Positions 1 through 9,180 of a stretch of 38,185 bases of DNA are shown one piece after another (position 1 is the stretch's first letter; the number at the start of each line of letters is the position of its first letter). A program made the position numbers and the translations under genes. The notes under the pieces were generated by a model. That model worked only from the letters and a program-made list of their open reading frames with translations. It made no database searches and was not told the DNA's origin. The stretch comes from an uncultured bacterium (GTDB taxonomy: Bacteria > Bacillota_I > Bacilli_A > Acholeplasmatales > Anaeroplasmataceae): NCBI GenBank assembly GCA_949293265.1, contig CASFCK010000015.1, forward strand, positions 1 to 38,185. The letters are read 5' to 3'.

Positions 1-251
1 AACATCTTTTTATATCAGATTTCGACCTACTTTCTTAGTGGGTGTTTTGCATTGGTCAAATTGTCAATTTTTCTATTGACAGTTATACCGATTGCTATTA
101 ATGTCTATATTATACATTAATATTTAATAAAGACAAACTGAATAAATGATTATTTATTACTTTTTCTATCCTTGAATATTTGGTTTTTAGCTATTTACAT
201 ATTAAAATTTGATTATTTAATGTTTATTTTCATTAAAAACATTAATATATA
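1..251. other. Left-edge region, no assignable gene
   Basis: About 250 bases of AT-rich DNA before the terminator of the broken surface-protein gene. One plus-strand frame is open from the window edge to a TAA at 118-120 and would encode a hydrophobic tail of about 39 residues; it could be the 3' end of a gene cut by the window or chance. A short stem (ACCTAC pairing with GTGGGT, about 26-44) is present. No protein family was recognised. Confidence 0.3.
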
Positions 252-282
252 AAATAAAGTGGTCATTTAAACCACTTTATTT
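252..282. terminator. Rho-independent-like terminator of the decayed surface-protein gene
   Basis: A perfect 12-bp stem (AAATAAAGTGGT at 252-263 with its complement at 271-282) and a 7-nt loop sits at the stop codon (282-284) of the minus-strand pseudogene. The A/T-rich flanks would give U-rich tails in both directions, so it could also stop plus-strand transcription. Confidence 0.7.
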
Positions 283-1740
283 TAATTGTTATATGTTAAA
301 ATACCATTTAGATGACCTGCCATATCATATGAATAAACTAAGACTAAAACACTTGAATCAATACTATATTCAGTAGATGGGGCAAAAATTAGATAATTTC
401 TATTATCTTTGACGATGACAGCAAATTGATATCCTGAGCTTGATTGATATCTTAAATTAGCTGTTTCCTCTGGTTTTAAGATGTTTTTTTCTAATGCTGT
501 TTCTAAATCATATGCATAAAATGAATTAATTTAATTAGTAATATCGTTATTTACACTTATTGGAAGTATCATTTTTACACCATTAGATACAACGTTTGTT
601 CCATCTTCGTGTTTTTGATTCCAAGTTATAGTCCCAACATTTAATACTAATTTATAAGTTACAGATTCATCAGAGGTTGAAGCATAAAAATCAGAACCGT
701 TTTGAATTAATTTTAAATCTGAGTTTTCTAAATAATTACTATTAAGATAACGACCTCCTACTTCGTATTCATATAAGTTGTTTATGATATCTAACTTAGG
801 AGCTAATTCTACTATTGCATTTGTAGAAAACGATATTATTGAGCCATTATTTTGACAATTTATCACTTTTATTTGTTTAGTTGGATTGTTGATGCTTCCA
901 ATATAAGCACTATTGCCATATAAAAAGCCGACCGATTGTGTGCCAACTAGATTACCATTATTACAGCAATTTTCAAATGTTAAAGTGGTATTAGGATTAT
1001 TAAAACATGGTCCTGAACCAATTATAAGGCCGGTACATGTTCCTTCATTTTCTAAATCTACATTAACGTTTATGCTCTTAAAGTTTATACTTTACTTCTT
1101 CATATCCATTTGTAAAAATAGCATTAATAACAATAAATCCGAAATTATTAGAATTAATTTTTGTATCTTCGCCTACTATATTAATATTTATAAAATCAGC
1201 TCCATAAGCTGTGTTCCAATCAGCTATGCATAATAGACTAGTAGCTTTATCTGCTTTTTGACTTAGATATATATTTTAAAAAAGTAGTATGACCTGTCAT
1301 TTCATTAAAAAGATAATAACAATTATCTTGTTGTTTTTCTAATATATAATTTCCACCATCATAACCACCATTTATATAATCAATCATTATAACATTTCTC
1401 AAATCAGCTATTTGTTTAAAATAATAACTTTGTCCTTCTTTCATTTTCGAACCTAGTGAATTAATATTAGCAAATTCATCCGCACTACTTATCAAATATG
1501 GACTCTTTTTTGAACCTACACCACCAGCAAAACCCCAAACTACAGCTTGAGAACTAACTATATCTTAGGCTACTACACCAGAAACTTGAACATTTGAGCT
1601 ATCACTTTTAATAACAGCTCCTATGCTACCTTCTGTTTTAGCTTCTACTTTCACATTTGTAGCATTACTTGCATCTATAGTAAGCAGTTTATCATTTTTT
1701 AGACCAGTATTATAGTTGGTATGCTATAATAAATCTAAGA
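282..1740 (-). pseudogene. Decayed surface/adhesin-type protein (GLUG-like style)
   Basis: Minus-strand remnant of a secreted or surface protein. A continuous homologous-looking reading can be followed only by changing frame: TAA stops interrupt it near 1567 and 534, and frame changes are needed near 1265 and 1085. Recognisable pieces include a segment reading W-G-F-A-G-G-V-G-S-K-K-S-P-Y-L-I-S-S-A-D-E-F-A-N-I (about 1460-1540). This follows the pattern seen at the start of GLUG-motif and related adhesin repeats of gut Firmicutes (G-x-G-S/T-x-x-x-P-Y-x-I-x-x-A-x-x-L/F-A-x-I). Asn/Ser-rich strands follow, and the C-terminal end is at 282. The 5' part, including any signal peptide, is missing and the remains abut a transposase remnant at about 1740-1770. 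It is inferred that the insertion cut off the promoter and the gene then decayed. The exact family is uncertain. Confidence 0.6.
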
Positions 1741-1773
1741 ATTATACAACTTATATTAATTAAGGTCGGTGCA

Positions 1774-2922
1774 TTAAAATTTCTAAAAAATATTATAATA
1801 ATTTCAAATCAATGATTGTTAATCTTGTTTGTGTTGAAAAGCACTCTACAATTAAAACTACTGAGCAGTTTGATATTCCACTTAAAAACTCGAAAAATGG
1901 ATTACTGCTTATAACAAAAATAATCTTTGTTTTGATGCTGATTATAAAACCCAAAATCAGATAATTGATGATTTGAAAAAACAAGTTAGTTCTCTTAAAA
2001 GAGAAAATGAAGTACTAAAAAAAGATTACCTTATTAGCAAAAAAGGATTAGAACTTTTTAGTAGTATAACTATTCTAATTGAAAGATATAATTTTGGTTT
2101 GAATTATATATGTAGAGTATTAAATGTCAATAAATCATCTTATATATATTGGAAATCTATTGGATCAAAAGTTAGAAATGCAACAATTTTATTTTACTGT
2201 TTAATTATTCAAATATATGCTGATTCTAATGGAATATATGTTTCACCTAAAATCATTGCTATTTTGAATAAAAATGGCCTTATTTGCCCAAAATCTAAAG
2301 TGGCTAGAGCTATGAATCTACTAGGTATAAGAAGCATTGTAGCTAAAAAATTTCCTCATAGAAAATCTACTATGACAGAGACCGAAAAATCTTTAATAAT
2401 TAATTTAATTAAAGATTTAAATGTCGTTAGGATAAATCTGGTTTGGACAACTGATATTACCTATATTAAAACCATTAATGAATGAACCTTTTATTTAATA
2501 ACCTACATTGATTACTTATCAAAAAGAGTTGTTTCTTGGAGTCTATTTGAGAATCAAACAAACGAACAATTGATAATTGTTTTAAAGAAAGCTATAGCAA
2601 TTCGTAAGCCTTCTCCTGGTCTAATTTGTCATTCCGACAAAGGTTCCCAGATGTGTTCTAAAGAATATCGTAAGTTTTTATCTAACCTAATATCATACCT
2701 AGTTATACTGAATTAGATTATTCATGTGATCAAAGCGCAGCTCAAGAGTGATTTCACGGTTCACTCAAGAGAGAAAAACTTTATCAAATGAAACTACATA
2801 CTTATGATGATGCATATAGGGCTATATTTGATTATATAGAGGGTTTTTACAATCCGATTAGAATTCACTCTTCTATAAGGTACCTTTCTCCAATTCAGTT
2901 TGAAAAAACATTAATTAAGTAA
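1774..2922 (+). pseudogene. IS3-family transposase remnant
   Basis: Broken transposase of the IS3/IS150 type. An N-terminal helix-turn-helix part (about 1774-1887) is followed by a frame change near 1887, then a leucine-zipper-like stretch (about 1965-2040) runs directly into the rve/DDE integrase core. The first catalytic Asp lies in W-T-T-D-I-T-Y-I (about 2443-2466), the second in H-S-D-K-G-S (about 2629-2646), and the Glu is at about 2746. In-frame TGA codons occur at 2483-2485 (where IS3 enzymes usually have Trp) and 2749-2751 (right after the catalytic Glu, where Ser is usual). A further frame change lies near 2680-2695. The C-terminal F-D-Y-I-E-G-F-Y-N...R-I-H-S-S motif is intact and the end is TAA. 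It cannot make active enzyme without several corrections. I could not find convincing terminal inverted repeats or a target duplication. Confidence 0.85.
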
Positions 2923-3019
2923 ATACCATCTCAAAAATAGGTCTAAAATATTTGCAAACTACCTTGCAATTTGTGTCTATTTTTTACATTTATTTTCACC
3001 TTTTGGTTATTTTGTGCAA

Positions 3020-3046
3020 AAGAAAAATCCAGATCTATCTGGATTT
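3020..3046 (-). terminator. Terminator of marR-MATE-acetyltransferase operon
   Basis: A 10-bp perfect stem (AAATCCAGAT at 3025-3034 with its complement at 3037-3046) is followed on the minus strand by a run of U (complement of the A run at 3023-3027). It lies about 35 bases beyond the stop codon of the acetyltransferase. Confidence 0.85.
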
Positions 3047-3079
3047 CTATATAATCTGAATTATGGCTAAACTAAGCTA

Positions 3080-4285
3080 TTAAAAATAATCTGATATATA
3101 CGGAGTTTGTTGTTCTATTGCATCTTCTAACATATCTATCGTGCTCGGATCAGCTTTTATTCTACCTATTTTAGCTAGATAGTCAGGTCTTTTATATCCC
3201 ATCAACATTGTAGTCATAGTTTGAATGTTTATACTATCTTCACATTTTTCTGTTATTTTAACTACTTTACCATGTCCTTTTTTATCTATTGTTAATAAGA
3301 ATGTCCCTTGATTGTTCTCTAAAATTGGATCTATTAGATTAAATTTCCACTCTCTTTTAATTTCATCTGGTTTAAATGGGTAATTAGCAATAAATTCTTT
3401 AAAGTCTACTATTCTAGCCATATAATATGGTGATATATCTTCTTTTATGCTTGCATCTTCTAGTAAAAATGCTAGTGGTTCATCAGTATAAGTGTTACCC
3501 TTTACCTTATCAATCATCGAAAAATGAGCTGAGGCAAAATTCCATAAACCTGTTCTTGCAGTTTCATTATTAAATATCATATCTTTAATATAAAATACTT
3601 CATTTTCTATTTTATAAATAAGATATCCATCAGCTTCATTAAACTCATTATAGTAAATAGCTGCTTTAATATCATCACTATCCCACATAAAATATTCATT
3701 CCACGCTAGTTCATCTCTTATAATTGCACCGTGAGTATTATTTGCATAATTATTGTATGTCAACTTTAACTCTTCGCTATCAACCATTACTCTTTCAATA
3801 TGACCAGGTACTTGTTTATGTTTAGGTAATTGATAGTCCTTAATTTCATATGAGATACGATCTGATATTATTTCCCAACCTTTTCTCCGGTAATAAGGAA
3901 TAGAATAGGGATATAGGTAGCAAATAGTTTGACCTTTTTTAATCATATTTTTTAAGGCTTGTTCTAATAATTTATGCATTAATCCCCGATTAGAATATTC
4001 AGGGTATGTCCCAACACCTGTTAAACCTGCCATATTATATATTTTACCAAATATATTTATTTTCATCGGATATACAACAACTTGAGAAATTAAATTATCA
4101 TTATCGAACCAACCTATTACGTCTGCTTTTTCCATTGTTGGAAATTTGGCTCTTACTATTTCTTTTTCTTTATAACCAATTTGATTTAAAACTCTATATG
4201 TAACTTGAAATACATAACGTAACAAATCATTATATTGTTCGATATATTCAGGTGTTACTTTTTTGATTTTTAAATTTTTATTCAT
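3080..4285 (-). CDS. Eis-type GNAT N-acetyltransferase
   Basis: A 401-residue acetyltransferase of the Eis (enhanced intracellular survival) architecture: an N-terminal GNAT domain, a second degenerate GNAT-like domain, and a C-terminal SCP2-like domain. The acetyl-CoA loop is at about residues 91-103 (G-V-G-T-Y-P-E-Y-S-N-R-G-L). Y-Y-R-R-K-G-W at 131-137 supplies the Tyr that acts as general acid in characterised Eis proteins. The protein ends exactly in Phe, and in Eis the C-terminal carboxylate of a terminal Phe is the catalytic base; both key groups are therefore visible. Known family members acetylate aminoglycosides or other amines; the substrate here is unknown. ATG with GAGGTG at good spacing; it overlaps the end of the MATE gene by 8 bases, so it is translationally coupled and controlled by the marR promoter. 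Cytoplasmic. Confidence 0.85.
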   Translation of the reverse strand: MNKNLKIKKVTPEYIEQYNDLLRYVFQVTYRVLNQIGYKEKEIVRAKFPTMEKADVIGWFDNDNLISQVVVYPMKINIFGKIYNMAGLTGVGTYPEYSNRGLMHKLLEQALKNMIKKGQTICYLYPYSIPYYRRKGWEIISDRISYEIKDYQLPKHKQVPGHIERVMVDSEELKLTYNNYANNTHGAIIRDELAWNEYFMWDSDDIKAAIYYNEFNEADGYLIYKIENEVFYIKDMIFNNETARTGLWNFASAHFSMIDKVKGNTYTDEPLAFLLEDASIKEDISPYYMARIVDFKEFIANYPFKPDEIKREWKFNLIDPILENNQGTFLLTIDKKGHGKVVKITEKCEDSINIQTMTTMLMGYKRPDYLAKIGRIKADPSTIDMLEDAIEQQTPYISDYF

Positions 4286-5627
4286 ATTGCACCTCGAATA
4301 ACTTATTTGTTTTTTTCTTGTAAAACAAAATTGAAAATGTCATTATTCCAACTAGCAAACTACTTACCGGGAAATTTAACCATATCCCAAATACACCCAA
4401 ATTATAAAATGCTCCAATTAATATTCCTGGTACAACACATGATATTGCTAGAGAAATCGCTATTGATTCTTTTGGTCGCGATAAACTAGCAAAAAATGAT
4501 TGTCCAGCATAAGAAATCCACCGCGTAAAATAAGTAAATGCATAAATTAAAATAGCGTTTTTAGTTAATTCTATTGCATCATTTGCATTTTGATTCATAT
4601 AGATACTAGTTAATGGACCGCGTAATAAAATCATTAATATGGCTGATATAATACAAATCACAAATGAAGCTAAAAAAGACATAAATTGGATTCTTTTAAC
4701 TCTATTTATTTTACCAGCTCCATAATTATAACCGGTAACGGGCTGTAATGAATCGCATGTTCCATACATTAAAGGTAGAACAAAAGTTTCAAGACTCATT
4801 AAAACACCATATGCGTTAACTGCATTTTCACCAGCTTGTTTTAATAATAGAAAATTAAATACTAAACCTATTAAACGACCAGCTATATTATTTATAAAAA
4901 CTGGTCCTCCATTTTTAATAATACTAAACATTTCCTTGATATTGAAAATTGGTTTTTGAAGTTTTAAGACCATATTTCCTTTAATAAATGGCATTAAAGC
5001 TATAATAGTACAAAGAAAAAATGAAATTGAACTTGCTAGTGCACTAGCAAATATACCTAAATCCATTACCCCTAAAAATATAAATTCAATAACTATTATA
5101 AATAAAGACATAAAAATATTTAAAAACATACTAATCTTTACTCTACCACAAATTCTTAAATAATTATCCATCGCAAATACTAAACTCGAAAATGGCAAAC
5201 AGATAATATATGTTCTAAAATATTCTAAACATAATTCTTTAAGTTGACCGGTAGCATTCAACATATCTAATAAAGCAGGGGCTAAAAAATAAAAAATAAT
5301 TGTTATTAACAACTCGGATATAATAATTAACAATATTGATGTTGTAAACAATCGGTTAGCTTTTTCATTTTCTTTTTTACCTAATAATATAGCAATTACA
5401 ACACTTGAACCTACACCTATTAAATCGGCAACACAAAATAATATATAAACAAAGGGAAAAACTAAATTCATTGCCGCAAAAGCTGTTTTGCCTATATAAT
5501 TACTAATAAAAATACCATCGACAATTGGGTAAATAGCACTAAACAACATCCCAATTGCTCCTGGTATTGCAATCATCAAAAATATCTTTTTAATCGGAGC
5601 ATATTCAAAAAACTTGTTTTCTGTCAT
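4278..5627 (-). CDS. MATE family multidrug/Na+ antiporter
   Basis: About 449 residues, 12 predicted membrane segments, a MatE repeat structure (two bundles, the second from about residue 235) and the usual family length. Early in the first repeat is P-G-A-I-G-M-L-F-S-A-I-Y-P-I-V-D-G-I-F-I, the conserved MATE TM1 region. Family members export cationic drugs or metabolites in exchange for Na+ or H+. I place the start at the ATG at 5627, six bases after GAGG; an upstream GTG at 5645 lacks such a site. With this start the gene begins one base after the marR stop codon. Its neighbours (MarR regulator before, acetyltransferase after) suggest a drug- or metabolite-defence operon; the substrate cannot be read from the sequence. 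Confidence 0.92.
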   Translation of the reverse strand: MTENKFFEYAPIKKIFLMIAIPGAIGMLFSAIYPIVDGIFISNYIGKTAFAAMNLVFPFVYILFCVADLIGVGSSVVIAILLGKKENEKANRLFTTSILLIIISELLITIIFYFLAPALLDMLNATGQLKELCLEYFRTYIICLPFSSLVFAMDNYLRICGRVKISMFLNIFMSLFIIVIEFIFLGVMDLGIFASALASSISFFLCTIIALMPFIKGNMVLKLQKPIFNIKEMFSIIKNGGPVFINNIAGRLIGLVFNFLLLKQAGENAVNAYGVLMSLETFVLPLMYGTCDSLQPVTGYNYGAGKINRVKRIQFMSFLASFVICIISAILMILLRGPLTSIYMNQNANDAIELTKNAILIYAFTYFTRWISYAGQSFFASLSRPKESIAISLAISCVVPGILIGAFYNLGVFGIWLNFPVSSLLVGIMTFSILFYKKKTNKLFEVQYE

Positions 5628-5628
5628 A

Positions 5629-6069
5629 CTATACCTCGATTTCACTTATTTCTTTTTTTAATAATTCCGCTAATAATTCATGAGCTTTAACAAACATTAA
5701 ACCATATTCTTCATATACTTTTTTTAAAGCCTTATCTTCAGCAATAAATAATTTATTGAAAAAAGGGTCTAAGTATTCTTTACCTTTTGTGGTTAAAGAA
5801 ACTAATAATTCTTTTTTATTATTTGGCAAATAATTAAGTTCTAAAATACCTATTTTTTCATACTTTTTCAAACTGGTGTTAAGCGTTGTTTTAGGAATTT
5901 GCCATTCTTTAGCTATTTGTGTTTGTGATAACTTATAATTAGGATAAAGGGCATAAAATAAACATAAATCAGATTCATTAATCCCCATTTTTTTAGCAAA
6001 TTTATAATATATACCATCTATTTTATATGCTGTCATTGTATAGGTTCTAACCATTTCTCTTACATCCAT
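5629..6069 (-). CDS. MarR family transcriptional regulator
   Basis: A 146-residue winged-helix repressor of usual MarR length. The DNA-recognition region is about residues 50-75 (L-S-Q-T-Q-I-A-K-E-W-Q-I-P-K-T-T-L-N-T), followed by the wing (L-P-N-N-K-K-E-L-L-V-S-L-T). The N- and C-terminal helices form the dimer interface. It is the first gene of the operon with the MATE exporter and Eis-type acetyltransferase. Two copies of TCCGwAATCG lie in its own promoter (see that entry), which points to autorepression relieved by a ligand. ATG start with GAGGTG seven bases upstream. Confidence 0.9.
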   Translation of the reverse strand: MDVREMVRTYTMTAYKIDGIYYKFAKKMGINESDLCLFYALYPNYKLSQTQIAKEWQIPKTTLNTSLKKYEKIGILELNYLPNNKKELLVSLTTKGKEYLDPFFNKLFIAEDKALKKVYEEYGLMFVKAHELLAELLKKEISEIEV

Positions 6070-6088
6070 TTTATCACCTCATTTAATC

Positions 6089-6131
6089 CGATTACGGATA
6101 ATATTATATTACGATTTCGGACTATTGTCAA
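6089..6131 (-). promoter_or_regulatory. marR operon promoter with paired putative MarR operators
   Basis: Minus-strand sigma-A promoter with perfect boxes: TTGACA (6131-6126), 17-base spacer, TATAAT (6108-6103). TCCGAAATCG (6121-6112) lies between the boxes and TCCGTAATCG (6098-6089) covers the expected start site; the copies are 23 bases apart, about two helical turns. The second copy is part of a palindrome (ATCCG-ATTA-CGGAT, 6086-6099). This is the expected layout for steric repression by the MarR protein encoded just downstream. The binding itself is inference. Confidence 0.8.
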
Positions 6132-6133
6132 GC

Positions 6134-6159
6134 AAAAAAAATAGGAATTGCTTCCTATT
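6134..6159 (-). terminator. Terminator of ktrB-ktrA-lipid kinase operon
   Basis: An 8-bp stem (AATAGGAA / TTCCTATT, loop TTGC) overlaps the kinase stop codon and is followed by a run of seven or more U on the minus strand. The U run ends two bases before the -35 box of the marR promoter. Confidence 0.85.
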
Positions 6160-7063
6160 CAAAATATTTTTTAACTATTTTTTTATTAACTATTATATCT
6201 ACAGCCTTATTTAAGACTTCTATACTTACTTCTTTTTTAGAAAAAGCATATTCGCCATCAACATTATAAGCTACCTCTTCTTCACTTTTAATAGTACACT
6301 TAGACATTTTTAAGTATTTTAAACCTAATTTATAACGTTCACCAAAAATAAAGAAGAATAATAAGTTATAAATCGATAATCGTAATTTAGCTTTCGAAAC
6401 CAATGTTAAATCAAAAACTCCATCATTAAGTTTCGGCTTTATTTCTCGATGTGGTCTGAAACCAGCTATTCGCGTTGAATTTAGGGCTAAAACTACATAA
6501 TAGTCGTCTTTAAAAGATTTACCATTAACTTCAATTTCTAAATTCATTTTTTCAGTAACTTGTAAATGCTTTGCTGCTTCAATAAAGTATGATAAACGGC
6601 CATATCTTTTTTTTAATTTCATTGGTACATCATAGCTAACATTAGTAAATTTGCCAATGCCACAACCATAGACAAAATATTTATCTTCAATTTTACCAAC
6701 ATCAATTTTAGTCGTATGACCTTCTAGAATTATTTTTACTATACCCCTAATATTTTTCTTTAACTTAAGTAAATGACCAACATCATTTACTGTACCCATT
6801 GGTATATAGGCTAAAGCCGGTTTTTTAGCTACTTGCATTAAACCATTAATTGCTTCATTTAAACTACCATCTCCACCTACAACTATAACTAGATCATAAT
6901 TACTAGCATAACTTTTAATATAAGTTGTAATTGTTGTTTGATATAGAGATCTAAAAACATCAACAACTTCATATTTAGAGCTCAGTTTTGTTTTAACATA
7001 GTTTAAATGCTTTTCAAACTTTTGCCTACCACTAAATGGGTTATAGCAAACTAAAGCTTTCAT
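6155..7063 (-). CDS. dgkB: Diacylglycerol kinase family lipid kinase
   Basis: 302 residues, the usual DagK_cat/YegS-type length. The nucleotide-binding motif G-G-D-G-S (63-67) is followed by L-N-E-A-I-N-G, the signature of the family; the N-terminal M-K-A-L-V-C-Y-N-P-F-S-G also fits. Family role: phosphorylation of diacylglycerol to phosphatidate at the inner membrane face, recycling the by-product of lipoteichoic acid synthesis; some homologues use other lipids. It starts at ATG with GGAG upstream, two bases after the ktrA stop, so it is the last gene of the ktrB-ktrA operon. Why potassium uptake and lipid recycling share a transcript is not clear. DgkB is the best-supported name; a paralogous lipid kinase is possible. 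Confidence 0.82.
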   Translation of the reverse strand: MKALVCYNPFSGRQKFEKHLNYVKTKLSSKYEVVDVFRSLYQTTITTYIKSYASNYDLVIVVGGDGSLNEAINGLMQVAKKPALAYIPMGTVNDVGHLLKLKKNIRGIVKIILEGHTTKIDVGKIEDKYFVYGCGIGKFTNVSYDVPMKLKKRYGRLSYFIEAAKHLQVTEKMNLEIEVNGKSFKDDYYVVLALNSTRIAGFRPHREIKPKLNDGVFDLTLVSKAKLRLSIYNLLFFFIFGERYKLGLKYLKMSKCTIKSEEEVAYNVDGEYAFSKKEVSIEVLNKAVDIIVNKKIVKKYFE

Positions 7064-7065
7064 TT

Positions 7066-7728
7066 TTATTCTCCGTTAACAAAACTATCAAATTTTCTAA
7101 TATCTTGTTTTGTCCCTATTACTAATAAAACGTCTTTAGCTTTAATAAAGTCTTGACCTTCAGGGATCTTAAATGAATTCTCTCTAATGATACCAATAAT
7201 TGAAATCAAGTATTTTTGTCTTACCCCTAAAGAAATAATGCTTACTGGACTAAAATTATTTGATACTTTAATTTGGACGATGCTATAATCACTATTAATT
7301 TTATAGAAATCTAAGAATGTGTCACTTACTATTCTATTAGCTAATGATATAGCTGAAGCTTCTTCAGGAATAATTACTGATGTAGCACCTAAAGTCTTAA
7401 ATATTTCTTTATAGTTATTATCATCAACTCTAACTGTTATTTCTTTAACGCCTAAAGCTTTTAAATTAATTGTTGTTAAAATAGAAGCTTCTAAATTATT
7501 ACCAATAGCTACTATCGCATGATCAATAGATTTAAAACCTAAATCTTCTAAATCTTTCTTTTTAGTTGAATCACATATTGCACAGTTATTGATAAACTCA
7601 GCCACACTATTAACATTTTCTTCAACTTTATCAACAGCCAAAATATCAGCACCATTATTGCTTAATTCTTTAGCTACAGAATAACCAAAGCGGCCTAAAC
7701 CAATGACCGCAAAACTTTTCTTTTTCAT
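7066..7728 (-). CDS. ktrA: KtrA-type K+ uptake regulatory subunit (RCK domain)
   Basis: 220 residues, the normal length of KtrA/KtrC. The RCK_N Rossmann domain begins with G-L-G-R-F-G (9-14), the dinucleotide-binding loop, with D34 at the end of the second strand (L-A-V-D). The RCK_C domain (about residues 135-220) is the known c-di-AMP site in Firmicutes. It forms an octameric ring under the KtrB dimer and gates K+ flux in response to ATP/ADP and c-di-AMP. Its ATG overlaps the ktrB stop codon by one base (TAATG), so the two subunits are coupled. Confidence 0.93.
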   Translation of the reverse strand: MKKKSFAVIGLGRFGYSVAKELSNNGADILAVDKVEENVNSVAEFINNCAICDSTKKKDLEDLGFKSIDHAIVAIGNNLEASILTTINLKALGVKEITVRVDDNNYKEIFKTLGATSVIIPEEASAISLANRIVSDTFLDFYKINSDYSIVQIKVSNNFSPVSIISLGVRQKYLISIIGIIRENSFKIPEGQDFIKAKDVLLVIGTKQDIRKFDSFVNGE

Positions 7729-9077
7729 TAACCTATTACCACCTTTTCTTCAACATATCTAATACCATTGTCTGTACCTGTACGCCAGTTTCTATTAATT
7801 AAAGACAAAATTGTAAGTGGACCTAAACGACCAAAATACATCATAAATATTATTATTAATTCACTACCAACCGATAATTTAGAGGTTATTCCCATTGATA
7901 AACCGGTTGTAGAAAATGCTGAAATTACCTCAAATATTATAGTATCTACACCTAAATTAGGGTCCATTAAAGTTATTAAGAATATTGCTATACAACAAAA
8001 TATAATTGCCGTTACAGCAAGAGCTAATGATTTAACGATAATACTATGAGATATTTGTCTTTTAAATACTACTGGTTTCTTACCAAGTGCTATTGAAATT
8101 ATTGTTACAATAATTACAAAAAAAGTTGAGGTTTTAATACCACCACCTGTAGAACCAGGACTAGCCCCGATAAACATTAAGGCATTGATGATACAAAATT
8201 CACCACCGTTCAAATCCGCACATTGAACAGATTGAAAACCGGCTGTCCTACTAGATACGCTCATCAAAAAGCATTCAAGCCAAGTATTTTCTTTATTGGC
8301 TATCTTTAGAAATAAAGCTCCACCAAAAATTAAGAAAATTGTGGTTATTAAAACTATTTTAGTATTTATATTAAACTTTTTCCATCTTCTTGTTCTTATT
8401 ACATCATCAAGAACCATGAAACCTAGACCACCAAAGACAATTAATAAAATTGTATTAATGTTTACAAAGACGTCGGCCGCAAATGGAATCATTGATAAAT
8501 CACCAGGTACAGTGGCTAAATCACCAAATATATCTAGTCCTGAATTGTTAAAACTAGCAACCGTGTGAAATAAACTTACACCTATAACCGTCATGATATC
8601 ATCGTCATAACTCATAAATGCTAAAAAGTTTAATATAAAACCGATAAATTGAATACTGAGTGCTAGAAATATTATTTTTTTAACTAATCCAACTATTCCT
8701 TTTAAAGAATTTTGATTTAGACTTTCTCTTAATAAAAATCTATTACTAATCCCTATCTTACCACCCATTAAAATAATGAAGAAAGTAAATACCGTAATAA
8801 ATGATAAACCACCTATTTCTATTAATAAAGCTAAAACAATTTTACCAAAAACACTGATTTGAGCACCACAATTAGGAACTACAGTTAAACCTGTAACACA
8901 AACTGAGGTTGTTGACATAAATAAAGCATCAACAAAATTTAAATTTTCATAGCCTTCATTTACCGAAATTGGTAACATTAATAACAAGGCTCCTATTAAA
9001 ATAACTCCCGCAAAAGTTAAACATATTTTAATATAAGGAGATATATTTTTTATAAAAATCACCTTCCTAAATTGCAT
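7728..9077 (-). CDS. ktrB: KtrB-type K+ transporter, membrane subunit
   Basis: Up to 449 residues, TrkH/KtrB superfamily with four M1-P-M2 repeats. The four selectivity-filter glycine motifs are visible in order: V-T-G-L-T, N-S-G-L-D, R-T-A-G-F, S-T-T-G-L-S. With KtrA it forms the Na+-dependent K+ uptake system. The start is doubtful. The first ATG (9077) has no Shine-Dalgarno and lies just upstream of the start site expected from a good promoter (TTGTTT-17-TATAAT, 9108-9080). A strong AGGAAGGTG is inside the first codons (about 9067-9059) and is followed at ideal spacing by ATA (9053), not ATG. The true N-terminus may therefore be about eight residues shorter, from a rare ATA start. Confidence 0.92.
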   Translation of the reverse strand: MQFRKVIFIKNISPYIKICLTFAGVILIGALLLMLPISVNEGYENLNFVDALFMSTTSVCVTGLTVVPNCGAQISVFGKIVLALLIEIGGLSFITVFTFFIILMGGKIGISNRFLLRESLNQNSLKGIVGLVKKIIFLALSIQFIGFILNFLAFMSYDDDIMTVIGVSLFHTVASFNNSGLDIFGDLATVPGDLSMIPFAADVFVNINTILLIVFGGLGFMVLDDVIRTRRWKKFNINTKIVLITTIFLIFGGALFLKIANKENTWLECFLMSVSSRTAGFQSVQCADLNGGEFCIINALMFIGASPGSTGGGIKTSTFFVIIVTIISIALGKKPVVFKRQISHSIIVKSLALAVTAIIFCCIAIFLITLMDPNLGVDTIIFEVISAFSTTGLSMGITSKLSVGSELIIIFMMYFGRLGPLTILSLINRNWRTGTDNGIRYVEEKVVIG

Positions 9078-9079
9078 AT

Positions 9080-9108
9080 ATTATATAACACTTACAATTT
9101 AAAAACAA
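9080..9108 (-). promoter_or_regulatory. ktrB operon promoter
   Basis: Minus-strand TTGTTT (9108-9103), 17-base spacer, TATAAT (9085-9080). The predicted start site (about 9074) lies within or after the first ATG of the ktrB frame, which bears on the choice of start codon. Confidence 0.65.
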
Positions 9109-9155
9109 CTAGAAAAAGCCAATTCTTACTTCTTGAGCAATCTAGATAATTTGCA

Positions 9156-9180
9156 TAAAAAAACCAACTAAATCGTTGGC
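9156..9180 (-). terminator. Terminator of degV
   Basis: The stem CCAAC/GTTGG (extended by flanking pairs, 9164-9179) is followed on the minus strand by seven U (complement of the A run 9157-9163). It directly follows the degV stop codon. Confidence 0.88.

Noticed and set aside
913-1233. Plus-strand open frame opposite the surface-protein remnant
   Set aside because: It is the antisense of the pseudogene, has no ribosome site and a composition unlike a protein.
1885-1975. Programmed frameshift of the IS3 element
   Set aside because: The frame change comes before the leucine zipper, not at the usual site after it, and no A-rich slippery motif with the right reading is at the ORF junction; other lesions show the element is decayed.
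2940-3019. IS3 terminal inverted repeat downstream of the transposase remnant
   Set aside because: Short TTGCAA repeats are present, but no matching sequence was found on the left side near 1740-1770.
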